Assembly: GCA_003484865.1 (NCBI GenBank)
Contig: DMZT01000165.1
Coordinates: 3,841 to 12,092 of the forward strand
DNA: 8,252 nt
Reading direction: 5' to 3'
Origin: Stenotrophomonas sp.
GTDB taxonomy: Bacteria > Pseudomonadota > Gammaproteobacteria > Xanthomonadales > Xanthomonadaceae
Within the stretch, counting starts at the first letter, position 1. Each line of letters opens with the position of its first letter. Below the pieces are notes generated by a model. That model made no database searches and was not told the origin of the DNA. It saw only the letters and a program-made list of their open reading frames with translations. Positions 1 through 6,127 of the stretch are shown here, piece by piece. Position numbers and translations under genes: made by a program.

Positions 1-28
1 ACCAACGGTCGTCACCTACCGCGTTCTA

Positions 29-1318
29 TCAGCCCTTGACGACCTTGAAGGCTTCGCGCGCGGCTTCGAGCGTCGCATCGATGATGCTGTCGTCATGGGC
101 GCTGGACAGGAAGCCGGCTTCGTATGCGGACGGGGCCAGGAACACGCCGCGCTCCAGCATCGCGTGGAAGAAGGTGTTGAAGGCGGTGATGTCGCACGCG
201 GTCGCCTGCGCGTAGGTCTCCACCTTCTGGTCAGTGAAGAACAGGCCGAACATCGCGCCGACCTGGGTGGTGGTCACTGCCACGCCTGCATCGGCCGCCG
301 CTGCTTCCAGCCCTGCGCACAGGCGCGCGGCCGAAGCACTCAGGCGATCATGGAAGCCCGGTTCCTGCACCAGTTCCAGCATCGCCAGGCCGGCTGCCAT
401 GGCCACCGGATTGCCGCTCAGCGTGCCCGCCTGGTAGATCGGGCCAGCCGGGGAAATCTGCGACATCAGCTCGCGGCGGCCACCGTACGCACCCACCGGC
501 ATGCCGCCGCCGATGATCTTGCCGAAGGTGGTCAGGTCCGGGGTGACGCCGTAATGCGCCTGCGCGCCACCGAGGGCCACGCGGAAGCCGGTCATCACTT
601 CATCGAAGATCAGCACCGTGCCGTACTGCGTGCACAGTGCGCGCAGGTGCTGCAGGTAGCCCTCGCGCGGCGGGATGCAGTTGGCGTTGCCGACCACCGG
701 CTCGATGATCAGCCCGGCGATGTGCTCGCCCTGTTCGGCGAACAGCGCCGTGGCGGCCTCGAAGTCATTGTAGGGCAGGGTCAGGGTGAGTTCGCTCAGC
801 CCGGCCGGGACGCCTGGCGAGGTCGGCACGCCCAAGGTCAGCATGCCGCTGCCGGCCTTGACCAGGAACGAGTCGCCATGGCCGTGGTAGCAGCCTTCGA
901 ACTTGACGATGCGGCTGCGGCCGGTGGCACCGCGTGCCAGCCGGATCGCCGACAGGGTGGCCTCGGTGCCCGAGTTGACCATGCGCACCATCTCGCAGGA
1001 CGGCACCAGCCGGGTCAGCGTTTCGGCCATGGTCACTTCGGCTTCGCACGGCGCGCCGAAGGACAGACCGTTGCCGATCGCCTGCTTGACCGCCTGGCGC
1101 ACGGCGGTGTGGTTGTGGCCGACGATCATCGGGCCCCAGGAGCCGACGTAATCGATGTAGCGGTTGTCGTCCACGTCATACAGATAGGGGCCATCGGCGC
1201 GCTTGACGAAGAACGGCTCGCCGCCGACCGACTTGAACGCGCGCACCGGCGAGTTGACGCCACCCGGCAGCAGCTTCTGGGCGCGGGTGAACAGGGCGTG
1301 GGACTGGTCGTGGTTCAT
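29..1318 (-). CDS. hemL: Glutamate-1-semialdehyde 2,1-aminomutase
   Basis: This 429-residue cytosolic PLP enzyme converts glutamate-1-semialdehyde to 5-aminolevulinate, the committed precursor of heme and other tetrapyrroles in the C5 pathway. The sequence shows a class-III aminotransferase fold. The N-terminal motif [13 protein letters not shown] lies at about residues 17-28, and NSGTEA, which contacts the PLP phosphate, at 115-120. FDEVMTGFR (238-246) carries the Asp that pairs with the pyridine nitrogen. [14 protein letters not shown] contains the Schiff-base lysine, K267. GTLSGNP follows. Length is normal for the family. The ATG start is supported by AGGA seven bases upstream, inside the 15-bp gap after thiE, so the two genes are probably cotranscribed and hemL is distal. 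No terminator is visible in the 28 bases left after the stop. Identification is near certain. Confidence 0.98.
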   Translation of the reverse strand: MNHDQSHALFTRAQKLLPGGVNSPVRAFKSVGGEPFFVKRADGPYLYDVDDNRYIDYVGSWGPMIVGHNHTAVRQAVKQAIGNGLSFGAPCEAEVTMAETLTRLVPSCEMVRMVNSGTEATLSAIRLARGATGRSRIVKFEGCYHGHGDSFLVKAGSGMLTLGVPTSPGVPAGLSELTLTLPYNDFEAATALFAEQGEHIAGLIIEPVVGNANCIPPREGYLQHLRALCTQYGTVLIFDEVMTGFRVALGGAQAHYGVTPDLTTFGKIIGGGMPVGAYGGRRELMSQISPAGPIYQAGTLSGNPVAMAAGLAMLELVQEPGFHDRLSASAARLCAGLEAAAADAGVAVTTTQVGAMFGLFFTDQKVETYAQATACDITAFNTFFHAMLERGVFLAPSAYEAGFLSSAHDDSIIDATLEAAREAFKVVKG

Positions 1319-1333
1319 GGAGTGTCCTGGGTC

Positions 1334-1966
1334 TTACGGAAACTGGGCGAGGAAGGCGCGCTGGGCGGCAACCGGGTCGGGGGCGGCGAAAATGCCGCTG
1401 ACCACGGCCACCAGGTCGGCACCGGCCGCGATGATGGGACCCACATTGTCCGGGCTGAGCCCGCCGATCGCCACCCGCGGCACGCCCAGTGCGGCGCTTT
1501 GCCGCAGCAGGTCCGGCGTGGCACGGCTGGCGGTGACCTTGGTGGTGGTGGGGAAGAACGCGCCGAAGGCCACATAACTGGCGCCTTCGGCCACGGCACG
1601 CGCGGCATTGGCCAGCTGGTCGTAGCAGGACGCGCCGATGATGGCGTCGGGCCCCAACAGGGCACGCGCCGCGCCGATGTCGCCGTCGGTGCCGCCCAGG
1701 TGCACGCCAGCGGCGCCCACGGCATGGGCCAGCGCCGGGTCGTCATTGATGATCAATGGCACGCCGTGCTGCCCGCACAGCGCCTGCAGCGCGGTCGCCT
1801 GCTGCAGGCGCAGGGCGGCATCGGCGGTCTTGTTGCGGTACTGCAGCCAGGTGGCCCCAGCCGCCAGCAGCGGCGCGGTGCGCGCCAGCAGCCGTGCGGT
1901 ATCGGGCTCGTCGGGGGTGATGAGGTAGACGCCGCGGGGCGGCGTGGGGGCTGAAGCGTGATTCAT
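1334..1966 (-). CDS. thiE: Thiamine-phosphate synthase
   Basis: ThiE couples hydroxymethylpyrimidine pyrophosphate with carboxythiazole phosphate to give thiamine monophosphate. The 210-residue product is a TIM-barrel of normal family length. Visible family motifs are LQYRNK (41-46, equivalent to the usual QLRxK; R44 and K46 retained), LIINDD (71-76, pyrophosphate/Mg site), GVHLGGTD (87-94), IIGASCYD (109-116), [10 protein letters not shown] (134-143) and VAIGGL (165-170). The YR in place of LR, and GASCYD where many homologues have GxStH, are departures from the commonest consensus. ATG at 1966 is preferred over an in-frame TTG immediately upstream of it. No clear Shine-Dalgarno is visible. 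It is the first gene of the thiE-hemL unit. Pseudomonas has a thiD-thiE-hemL arrangement; here thiD is absent and a divergent rubredoxin lies upstream. No TPP riboswitch fits in the 72-bp leader region. Confidence 0.95.
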   Translation of the reverse strand: MNHASAPTPPRGVYLITPDEPDTARLLARTAPLLAAGATWLQYRNKTADAALRLQQATALQALCGQHGVPLIINDDPALAHAVGAAGVHLGGTDGDIGAARALLGPDAIIGASCYDQLANAARAVAEGASYVAFGAFFPTTTKVTASRATPDLLRQSAALGVPRVAIGGLSPDNVGPIIAAGADLVAVVSGIFAAPDPVAAQRAFLAQFP

Positions 1967-1971
1967 CAATG

Positions 1972-1983
1972 GCTACCGGTAGC
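1972..1983. promoter_or_regulatory. Perfect 12-bp palindrome between thiE and rubredoxin
   Basis: GCTACCGGTAGC is an exact dyad lying 5 bp upstream of the thiE ATG and 55 bp upstream of the rubredoxin ATG, in a 72-bp divergent intergenic region. Its position would suit an operator acting on one or both promoters, or a short mRNA hairpin in the thiE leader. No regulator is identified, and short GC-rich dyads do arise by chance. The rest of the gap has only weak promoter-like hexamers: CTGTCA and GATTAT, 16 bp apart on the plus strand, immediately before the rubredoxin start. Confidence 0.35.
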
Positions 1984-2038
1984 GCAACGGGAGTGGGACA
2001 ATGAGCGCTGTCAGCTCTTGTCCTGCCGTGATTATCCG

Positions 2039-2230
2039 ATGACCGACGCAACCGCCACCACCTTCCGCACCTGGATGTGCGTTGTCTGCGGCTTCCTGTA
2101 CCGGGAAGAGGACGGGCTGCCGGAAGAGGGCATCGCCCCGGGCACGCGCTGGGACGACATTCCCGATACCTGGACGTGCCCGGACTGCGGCGTGACCAAG
2201 GATGATTTCGAGATGGTCGAAGTCGACTGA
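2039..2230 (+). CDS. Rubredoxin
   Basis: This is a small cytosolic iron protein that carries single electrons on one Fe bound by four cysteines. Typical partners are alkane hydroxylases, rubredoxin reductase and oxidative-stress reductases; none is encoded nearby, so the partner here is unknown. The 63-residue product has the two knuckles MCVVCG (C14, C17) and TCPDCG (C47, C50), the aromatic core residues W12, Y21, W38 and W45, and the family signature [15 protein letters not shown]. The C-terminus is acidic. ATG at 2039 is chosen because it gives a standard-length protein. The frame stays open to an ATG at 1958, but that start would overlap thiE and add 27 residues unlike rubredoxin. There is no obvious ribosome-binding site. 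It is transcribed divergently from thiE and convergently with the SirB1-type gene. Confidence 0.95.
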   Translation: MTDATATTFRTWMCVVCGFLYREEDGLPEEGIAPGTRWDDIPDTWTCPDCGVTKDDFEMVEVD

Positions 2231-2252
2231 GACACCAGCCAGCCGCCGTGTC
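2231..2252. repeat. Short inverted repeat in the convergent gap
   Basis: GACAC and GTGTC flank a 12-base loop in the 31-bp gap between the convergent ends of the rubredoxin and SirB1-type genes. The stem is only five pairs and no T-tract follows, so it is at best a weak bidirectional terminator. The gap holds nothing else recognisable. Confidence 0.2.
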
Positions 2253-2261
2253 GCGGCGCCG

Positions 2262-3107
2262 TCAGTGCAGACGCGGCACCACGCCACCGAGGCCGACCAG
2301 CTTCTCACGCACGAACTGGGCATCGCTGGCCTTGGCATTGCGCTTGAGATACAGCCCCAGGTCGCTGCGCGCGCCGGCCTCGTAATCCAGCTGCAGGTAG
2401 GCCATGCCGCGGTCACGCAGGGCGTCGTCCTGCTCGGGCGCCAGCTTCAGCAGGCGGTCGGCACTGCGCGCGGCGCGGTCCCATTCGCCGCGTTCCACGT
2501 ACACGCCGTGCAGGTTGCGCAGCATCCGCATCAGGATCGCGCGTGCCGGGGCCGGGTCCAGGATCTGCGCGAGCACGTCGTCGTCGGGGACTTCACCGCC
2601 CAGGTGTGAGCGTGCGCGTTCGCGCAGTTCCTCCACGCCCAGTGGGCGGCCGCCGTTGAACGGGTCCATCACCAGCACGCCGTCGTTGAGTGGCAGGCGC
2701 ACCAGGAAGTGCCCCGGGAAGGACACCCCGTCCAGCGGGATGCCGAGCCGGCGCGAGACTTCCATCTGCACCAGCGCCAGCGAAATCGGATTGCCCAGGC
2801 GGCGTTCGAAGACCTGGTTCAGATAGCTGTTGCGTGGGTCGTAGTACTCGCCGTGGTCGCCGCTGTAGCCCAGCTCGTCGAACAGGTGGCGGTTGACCGC
2901 GGCGATCTTCAGCGGCCACATGTCGATCGTGGCGATCTCGGTGCGCAGGTGGTCGGCGTGACTCTGCAGGACCGCGTCGTAGACGGCGGGGTCCAGATCC
3001 GGGTATTCGTCCCGGGCGATCAGCAACGCCGTCGGCAACAGCGGCAGCGCCTCGTCATCCAGCTCGGCCAGTGAGTCCCACGTCGGCAATGTGATCTGCC
3101 CCTGCAT
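2262..3107 (-). CDS. SirB1-family transglutaminase-like/TPR protein
   Basis: The 281-residue cytosolic protein belongs to the SirB1 family, which joins a transglutaminase-like domain to a C-terminal TPR-like helical region. Its biochemical role is not established. The core (about residues 90-165) contains RLGNPISLALVQMEVSRRLGIP (103-124), FPGHFLVR (130-137) and MDPFNGG (147-153). H133 and D148 could be the His and Asp of a transglutaminase triad, but the NPIS segment carries serine where an active enzyme would be expected to have cysteine, so a catalytic role is doubtful. Residues about 195-265 hold paired helices of TPR type (GEWDRAARSADRLLKLAP). The ATG at 3107 has no clear Shine-Dalgarno and is separated from the upstream DUF192 gene by 62 bp with a strong hairpin, so it may be transcribed separately or by read-through. 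Confidence 0.88.
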   Translation of the reverse strand: MQGQITLPTWDSLAELDDEALPLLPTALLIARDEYPDLDPAVYDAVLQSHADHLRTEIATIDMWPLKIAAVNRHLFDELGYSGDHGEYYDPRNSYLNQVFERRLGNPISLALVQMEVSRRLGIPLDGVSFPGHFLVRLPLNDGVLVMDPFNGGRPLGVEELRERARSHLGGEVPDDDVLAQILDPAPARAILMRMLRNLHGVYVERGEWDRAARSADRLLKLAPEQDDALRDRGMAYLQLDYEAGARSDLGLYLKRNAKASDAQFVREKLVGLGGVVPRLH

Positions 3108-3121
3108 GGGACAAGACTGGC

Positions 3122-3160
3122 GACAAACGCGCCGCGATTCAAGGGCGCGGCGCGTTTATC
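3122..3160. terminator. Strong hairpin after the DUF192 gene
   Basis: AAACGCGCCGCG (3125-3136) and CGCGGCGCGTTT (3146-3157) are exact reverse complements around a 9-base loop. Two more pairs (GA/TC) lie beyond one mismatch. The hairpin begins 9 bases after the DUF192 stop codon, where an operon terminator would be expected. On the minus strand it ends in TTTGT, so the U-tract is short. It is therefore either an imperfect intrinsic terminator or a 3'-end stabilising structure that allows some read-through into the SirB1-type gene 14 bases further on. Confidence 0.6.
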
Positions 3161-3169
3161 GGTGCCCTT

Positions 3170-3622
3170 TTACCTGCCGTCGGCGATGCCGGGGCCGAAC
3201 GTGAGTTCGGTGCCGTCCTTGAGCGCCATCTTTTCGGCCTGCCCGGCGTTGAGTTCCAGCACGTAGCGGGCCGGTTCGCTGCTGGGGTAGGGCGGGCAAC
3301 GATCGCCGGCCGAACACGGCGGCACATCGCGCTGCTGGCTGACCAGGCGGCGCTGCGCATCGAAGTACAGGATGTCCAGCGCGATCTTGGTGTTCTTCAT
3401 CCAGTACGCCTGCAGTTCTTCGCGTTCGTGGATGAACAGCATGCCGTGGTCCTCGGGCATCTGGTCGCGGAACATCAGCCCGCGGGCGCGGGTGTCGTCA
3501 TTGGTGGCCAGTTCAACGTGATAACGGTTGCCGTCCAGCTCCACCCAGTGGCGGGCGTTGGTGCTGGCGCAGCCGGTCAGGGTGAACAGCAGGAGCAGGG
3601 GCAGCAGGCGCAACAGGGACAT
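3170..3622 (-). CDS. DUF192 lipoprotein
   Basis: This is a 150-residue DUF192-family protein of unknown function, probably an outer-membrane-anchored lipoprotein. Residues 1-17 form a signal peptide (MSLLRLLPLLLLFTLTG) ending in a lipobox with C18. Alanine at +2 means no inner-membrane retention signal. The family core is complete: RARGLMFRDQMPEDHGMLF (45-63), YWMKNTKIALDILYFD (73-88), PPCSAGDRCPPYPS (101-114) with two cysteines, and ARYVLELNAG (118-127). The frame is open back to 3652, but ATG 3622 is chosen because it starts the signal peptide directly and has a GAGGT ribosome-binding site about six bases upstream. It is the last gene of the fau-EVE-rpiA-DUF192 run, 45 bp after rpiA. The family is recognised with confidence; the function is not. 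Confidence 0.92.
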   Translation of the reverse strand: MSLLRLLPLLLLFTLTGCASTNARHWVELDGNRYHVELATNDDTRARGLMFRDQMPEDHGMLFIHEREELQAYWMKNTKIALDILYFDAQRRLVSQQRDVPPCSAGDRCPPYPSSEPARYVLELNAGQAEKMALKDGTELTFGPGIADGR

Positions 3623-3639
3623 GGGCGTACCTCGTTGGG

Positions 3640-3663
3640 GTGGCCGGCGCACAGGCCGGCCAC
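3640..3663. repeat. Intercistronic hairpin between rpiA and the DUF192 gene
   Basis: GTGGCCGGC (3640-3648) and GCCGGCCAC (3655-3663) make a perfect 9-pair stem with a 6-base loop. It lies just after the rpiA stop and ends just before the GAGGT ribosome-binding site of the DUF192 gene. There is no T-tract, so a terminator is unlikely. Plausible roles are mRNA end-stabilisation after processing or partial attenuation of the downstream gene. It could also be a lone REP-like sequence; no second copy was seen in the window. Confidence 0.4.
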
Positions 3664-3667
3664 GGGG

Positions 3668-4315
3668 TCAGATCACGATCGGCGGCTCACCGCCGATGAT
3701 CACCACATCGGCCGGGCGGCGCGCGAACAGGCCGACGCTGACCACGCCCGGCAGCTGGTTGAGCTCGCGCTCCAGCTTGACCGGATCGGTGATCTCCAGG
3801 TGGTGGATGTCCAGGATCACGTTGCCGTTGTCGGTGACCACGCCCTCGCGCCAGGCCGGCTGGCCGCCGGTCATGTCCATGATGCGGCGGGCGACCAGGC
3901 TGCGCGCCATCGGGATCACTTCCACCGGCAGCGGGAACCTGCCCAGCACCTTGACCTGCTTGCTCGGGTCGATGATGCACACGAAGCGCTCGCTGGCCTC
4001 GGCGATGATCTTCTCGCGGGTCAGCGCGGCGCCGCCGCCCTTGATCAGGTTCTTGTTGCCGTCGCACTCGTCGGCCCCGTCCACATACAGCGACAGGTTG
4101 CCGGTGTGGTTGAGCTCGAGCACCTCGATGCCGTGCTGCTTCAGGCGCGCGGTGCTCTGGTCCGAGCTGGACACGGCGCCCTTGATGCGGTGCTGGATCT
4201 TGGCCAGGGCATCGATGAAGTAGGCCACGGTGGAACCGGTGCCGACCCCCACGATCATGCCGTCTTCGACGTATTCAATGGCTTTTTCAGCGGCCAGGCG
4301 CTTGGCTTCGGACAT
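3668..4315 (-). CDS. rpiA: Ribose-5-phosphate isomerase A
   Basis: RpiA interconverts ribose 5-phosphate and ribulose 5-phosphate in the non-oxidative pentose phosphate pathway, feeding nucleotide synthesis. The 215-residue product is close to the E. coli length. The phosphate-binding segment VGVGTGSTV (22-30) and SSSDQST (49-55) are present. The catalytic region contains DGADECD (79-85) with D79 and D82, then [12 protein letters not shown] (91-102) with K92 and the proposed catalytic base E101. The equivalents of E. coli D81, D84, K94 and E103 are all kept. ATG 4315 starts the recognisable protein; an upstream in-frame extension to 4375 would run into the EVE gene and is rejected. The ribosome-binding site is weak. 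It lies 26 bp after the EVE-domain gene in the same direction, which suggests cotranscription. Confidence 0.97.
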   Translation of the reverse strand: MSEAKRLAAEKAIEYVEDGMIVGVGTGSTVAYFIDALAKIQHRIKGAVSSSDQSTARLKQHGIEVLELNHTGNLSLYVDGADECDGNKNLIKGGGAALTREKIIAEASERFVCIIDPSKQVKVLGRFPLPVEVIPMARSLVARRIMDMTGGQPAWREGVVTDNGNVILDIHHLEITDPVKLERELNQLPGVVSVGLFARRPADVVIIGGEPPIVI

Positions 4316-4341
4316 GGCGGGCAACTCTTGGAGGAAAGGGG

Positions 4342-4818
4342 TCAGTGCTTTTCCAGCGACAGCAGCAGCTTCCACTGCGCAGCGGTCACCGGGAGGATCG
4401 AGAGACGGTTGCCGCGCGCGGTCAGCGGGAATCCTTCGCCCAGCGCATCGGCGTGCAGCTTGATCTCATCCAGCGAAATGGTGTCGCGCAGTTTGCGTTC
4501 GAAGGCCACGTCCACCAGCATCCAGCGCGGTTCTTCGCGGGTCGCCTTGGCGTCGTAATAGTCCGATCCGGGATCGAACTGGGTGTCGTCCGGATAGGCC
4601 TCGCTGGCCACCGTGGCCAGCCCGACGATCCCCGGCACCTTGGTGTTGGAGTGGTAGAACATCACCCCGTCGCCGACCTTCATGCCATCGCGCATGAAGT
4701 TGCGTGCCTGGTAGTTGCGCACGCCGTTCCAGGGCTCCCGGCCCACGCGCTGCAGATCATCGATGGAAAAAGCGTCCGGTTCGGACTTCATCAGCCAGTA
4801 GCGCTTTCGTGCGGTCAT
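4342..4818 (-). CDS. EVE-domain (PUA-like) protein
   Basis: This 158-residue protein consists almost wholly of an EVE domain (former DUF55), a PUA-like fold related to YTH and thymocyte nuclear protein 1, and thought to bind modified bases in nucleic acid. The true ligand of this stand-alone bacterial type is unknown. Diagnostic segments are [16 protein letters not shown] (7-22), [21 protein letters not shown] (30-50), FYHSN (54-58) and GIVGLATV (63-70), then [12 protein letters not shown] (95-106) and [14 protein letters not shown] (132-145). W30 and the YWLMKSEP strand belong to the presumed base-binding pocket. The frame extends upstream to 5061, but ATG 4818 begins the domain and lies 13 bp after the fau stop; the extension would be antisense-like shadow of fau. 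A housekeeping context beside fau and rpiA, not a restriction or defence locus, suggests a cellular RNA/DNA-modification role (inference). Confidence 0.93.
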   Translation of the reverse strand: MTARKRYWLMKSEPDAFSIDDLQRVGREPWNGVRNYQARNFMRDGMKVGDGVMFYHSNTKVPGIVGLATVASEAYPDDTQFDPGSDYYDAKATREEPRWMLVDVAFERKLRDTISLDEIKLHADALGEGFPLTARGNRLSILPVTAAQWKLLLSLEKH

Positions 4819-4831
4819 GCGGAGTCTTTGA

Positions 4832-5431
4832 TTACGGTAGGTGCCGACCGTTGGTCGGTACGCAGACGTGGGTGGAGATGTCGGTGCAGATCGCATCCAC
4901 CGCGACGTCCCAGGGGTGCACCGGCAGGTCATCGACCTGCTGGACCGAGAAGCCCACCCCGACCAGCCACGGCGGCGCCGGGCGCTGGTGGCGGAATGCG
5001 AAGCTGCGATCATACCAGCCGCCTCCCATGCCCAGCCGCCGGCCCTGTGCGTCGAAACCAACCAGCGGCGCCACGACCAGCGCCATCTGCTCCGGTGCGA
5101 GCGTGTCGTCCAGCGCGAGATCGGGTTCGGGGATGCCGAAGCGGTTGGTGGTCAGTGCCTGCCCCGGGCGCCAGGGCGCGAAGCGCAGCGTCTTCTCGTG
5201 CAGGACCGGCAGGCAGTAGGTCAGGCCGGCGGGCAACTGCATCTGCCAGCGGTGCAGCGCGATTTCCCCATCCATCGCCCAGTAGCCGGCGACATGGCCC
5301 TGCGTGGGCGCGAAAGGAAGGGCGAGCAGGCCATCGGCCAGGTGTTCGGCGGCGGCCAGGCGCACGGCGGCGGGGAGATCACGGCGGCGTTGGCGCAGCT
5401 GCTGGCGCAGCGCGGAGCGCGGGTCGGTCAT
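4832..5431 (-). CDS. fau: 5-formyltetrahydrofolate cyclo-ligase
   Basis: This enzyme, also called methenyltetrahydrofolate synthetase (ygfA), uses ATP to convert 5-formyl-THF to 5,10-methenyl-THF, returning the only folate without a one-carbon donor role to the active pool. The 199-residue protein has the N-terminal basic helix RSALRQQLRQRRRDL (5-19), the central CLPVL...LRFAPW (73-87) and FGIPEP (98-103), and the nucleotide/Mg signature GFDAQGRRLGMGGGWYDR (125-142). VGVGFSVQQVDDLPVHPWD (157-175) follows. ATG 5431 gives family length; the frame remains open to 5632 but that would translate through the terminator and ssrS. Only a weak AGG lies just before the start. Its place after zapA and ssrS is the classical gammaproteobacterial order. 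A strong terminator sits 32 bp upstream, so expression needs read-through or an unseen promoter. Confidence 0.95.
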   Translation of the reverse strand: MTDPRSALRQQLRQRRRDLPAAVRLAAAEHLADGLLALPFAPTQGHVAGYWAMDGEIALHRWQMQLPAGLTYCLPVLHEKTLRFAPWRPGQALTTNRFGIPEPDLALDDTLAPEQMALVVAPLVGFDAQGRRLGMGGGWYDRSFAFRHQRPAPPWLVGVGFSVQQVDDLPVHPWDVAVDAICTDISTHVCVPTNGRHLP

Positions 5432-5463
5432 GCCTGGGTCCGGAGCGTGCGGGGGAAGCGGAT

Positions 5464-5500
5464 AAAACAAGAGCGACGTCCCAAGGGAACGCCGCTCTTG
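5464..5500 (-). terminator. Intrinsic terminator of ssrS, upstream of fau
   Basis: Read on the minus strand, CAAGAGCGGCGTTCC and GGACGTCGCTCTTG can pair along about 15 positions (two G-T wobbles) around a CTTG loop, directly followed by TTTT. The stem occupies 5468-5500 and the T-tract 5464-5467. It starts two bases after the predicted 6S 3' end and ends 32 bp before the fau ATG. The plus strand lacks a T-tract after the hairpin, so it works in one direction only. It should end most ssrS (and zapA read-through) transcripts and limit fau. Confidence 0.85.
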
Positions 5501-5502
5501 CT

Positions 5503-5699
5503 GGAATATTGCATTCTCCGCCGTGACGATGCATGCGAAACGACCTTGAACCCGGGGTTCAAGTGGGTACGCTGGGGTTCCATCGGGCTTCCCGCTACAA
5601 GGCGGACTTGCACTCCCGGCGCCGTCGCGCACCCGTGGTCGTAATTAAGGGACAAGGCGAATGTTTGCACACGCCGTCGTTCACAGCAGAGAACGCAAC
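5503..5699 (-). ncRNA. ssrS: 6S RNA
   Basis: 6S RNA mimics an open promoter, binds sigma70-RNA polymerase and down-regulates many promoters in stationary phase. Evidence is structural and positional. The 5' segment TTGCGTTCTCTGCTGTGA (5698-5681) pairs without interruption, with a few G-U, to TCACGGCGGAGAATGCAA (5526-5509), an 18-bp closing stem. Farther in, GCGUGUG and AAAC pair with GCAUGC and GUUU to give the usual irregular stem. The open bubble contains GUCCCUUAAUUACG on the 5' side and the conserved hairpin CUUGAACCCCGGGUUCAAG on the 3' side, very like E. coli CUUGAACCAAGGGUUCAAG. An apical stem GGGUGCGC/GCGUACCC closes the upper domain. The 3' tail ends UAUUCC. Ends are set by the promoter and stem, so the length of about 197 nt is approximate. 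It lies between zapA and fau, the standard location. By alignment with E. coli, product RNA (pRNA) would start near 5641-5643 and read on the plus strand. Confidence 0.93.
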
Positions 5700-5703
5700 G
5701 AGG

Positions 5704-5732
5704 ATTATAGCCCTCTTGTACGATTCGGCCAG
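5704..5732 (-). promoter_or_regulatory. sigma70 promoter of ssrS
   Basis: The minus strand has an exact TATAAT (5709-5704) and, 17 bp upstream, CTGGCC (5732-5727), a poor -35 match. The predicted start, about seven bases after the -10, falls at 5696-5699, exactly where the 6S closing stem begins. The -10 and RNA end support each other. A -10 this strong with a weak -35 may indicate help from upstream sequence. Confidence 0.8.
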
Positions 5733-5750
5733 TCCGTTCGTCGGTCGAAT
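5723..5750. repeat. Inverted repeat overlapping the ssrS -35 region
   Basis: ATTCGGCC (5723-5730) and GGTCGAAT (5743-5750) form 8-base arms with one mismatch around 12 bases. The left arm overlaps the ssrS -35 hexamer. It could be an operator; no binding protein can be named. The rest of the 128-base span between zapA and ssrS (5700-5827) shows only the weak dyad CGA-TGCA/TGCA-TCG near 5783-5801 and no T-tract, so zapA has no visible terminator of its own. Confidence 0.3.
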
Positions 5751-5827
5751 TGCACTTCAATTCAGATCGATGAAGACCATGCGATGCACTTGTGCAATCG
5801 ACCACCGCGTGGAACCGGTCGCGTGGA

Positions 5828-6127
5828 TCAACCCGCGTTGTCGAACGCCCGATCCAGGCGGCGATTGAGATCGCTCAGCGTCTGCTGCAGGGCAATGGCC
5901 TGCCGGGCGTGCTCATCACGCAGCTGCTGCAGCTCGTGGGCCAGGTTCAGCGCGGCCAGCACCGCGACCCGGTCGACCGCGGCCATCCGGTTGCTGCCGC
6001 GGATCTCGCGCATCTTGGCATCCAGCAGCCGGGCGGCGGCGGTCAGGCTCTCGCGTTCCTCGGCCCCCACCCCCACCGTGTATTCACGATCCAGGATGCG
6101 GACACTGACCGGTTCGGTCTGGCTCAT
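5828..6127 (-). CDS. zapA: Cell division protein ZapA
   Basis: ZapA is a small cytosolic protein that binds FtsZ and bundles its protofilaments, stabilising the Z-ring. The 99-residue product shows the N-terminal globular part with VSVRILDREYTVGVGAEE (7-24), ESLTAAARLLDAKMREIRG (26-44), then a long C-terminal coiled coil from about residue 50 (VDRVAVLAALNLAHELQQLRD). Length and the two-part layout fit the family. The start is fixed by the ATGA overlap with the stop of the upstream coiled-coil gene and by a GGAG ribosome-binding site eight bases before ATG, inside that gene. The tight overlap suggests translational coupling. It is followed by ssrS and fau, the order conserved in gammaproteobacteria. 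Confidence 0.96.
   Translation of the reverse strand: MSQTEPVSVRILDREYTVGVGAEERESLTAAARLLDAKMREIRGSNRMAAVDRVAVLAALNLAHELQQLRDEHARQAIALQQTLSDLNRRLDRAFDNAG

Noticed and set aside
95..1954. Open frame of 619 codons on the plus strand antisense to hemL and thiE
   Set aside because: The product is low-complexity, rich in H, Q, R, A and G, with no family motif. It is the usual by-product of strong GC bias at third positions in the two real genes.
1967..2038. TPP riboswitch upstream of thiE
   Set aside because: The divergent gap is only 72 bp and shows no thi-box-like conserved core.
2053..2235. Antisense small frame over the rubredoxin gene
   Set aside because: The plus-strand frame has the four rubredoxin cysteines and signature; the antisense product is a shadow.
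3428..4558. Open frame of 376 codons on the plus strand over rpiA and its neighbours
   Set aside because: It crosses three well-identified genes in antisense and lacks protein-like motifs.
5432..5632. N-terminal extension of fau by 67 residues
   Set aside because: The extension would be encoded by the terminator and 6S RNA, and the family length is met from ATG 5431.
5428..5868. Several open frames over 5428-5868 on both strands
   Set aside because: They overlap the 6S RNA gene, its promoter and terminator. Their products have no motifs, and the region's constraint is explained by RNA structure.
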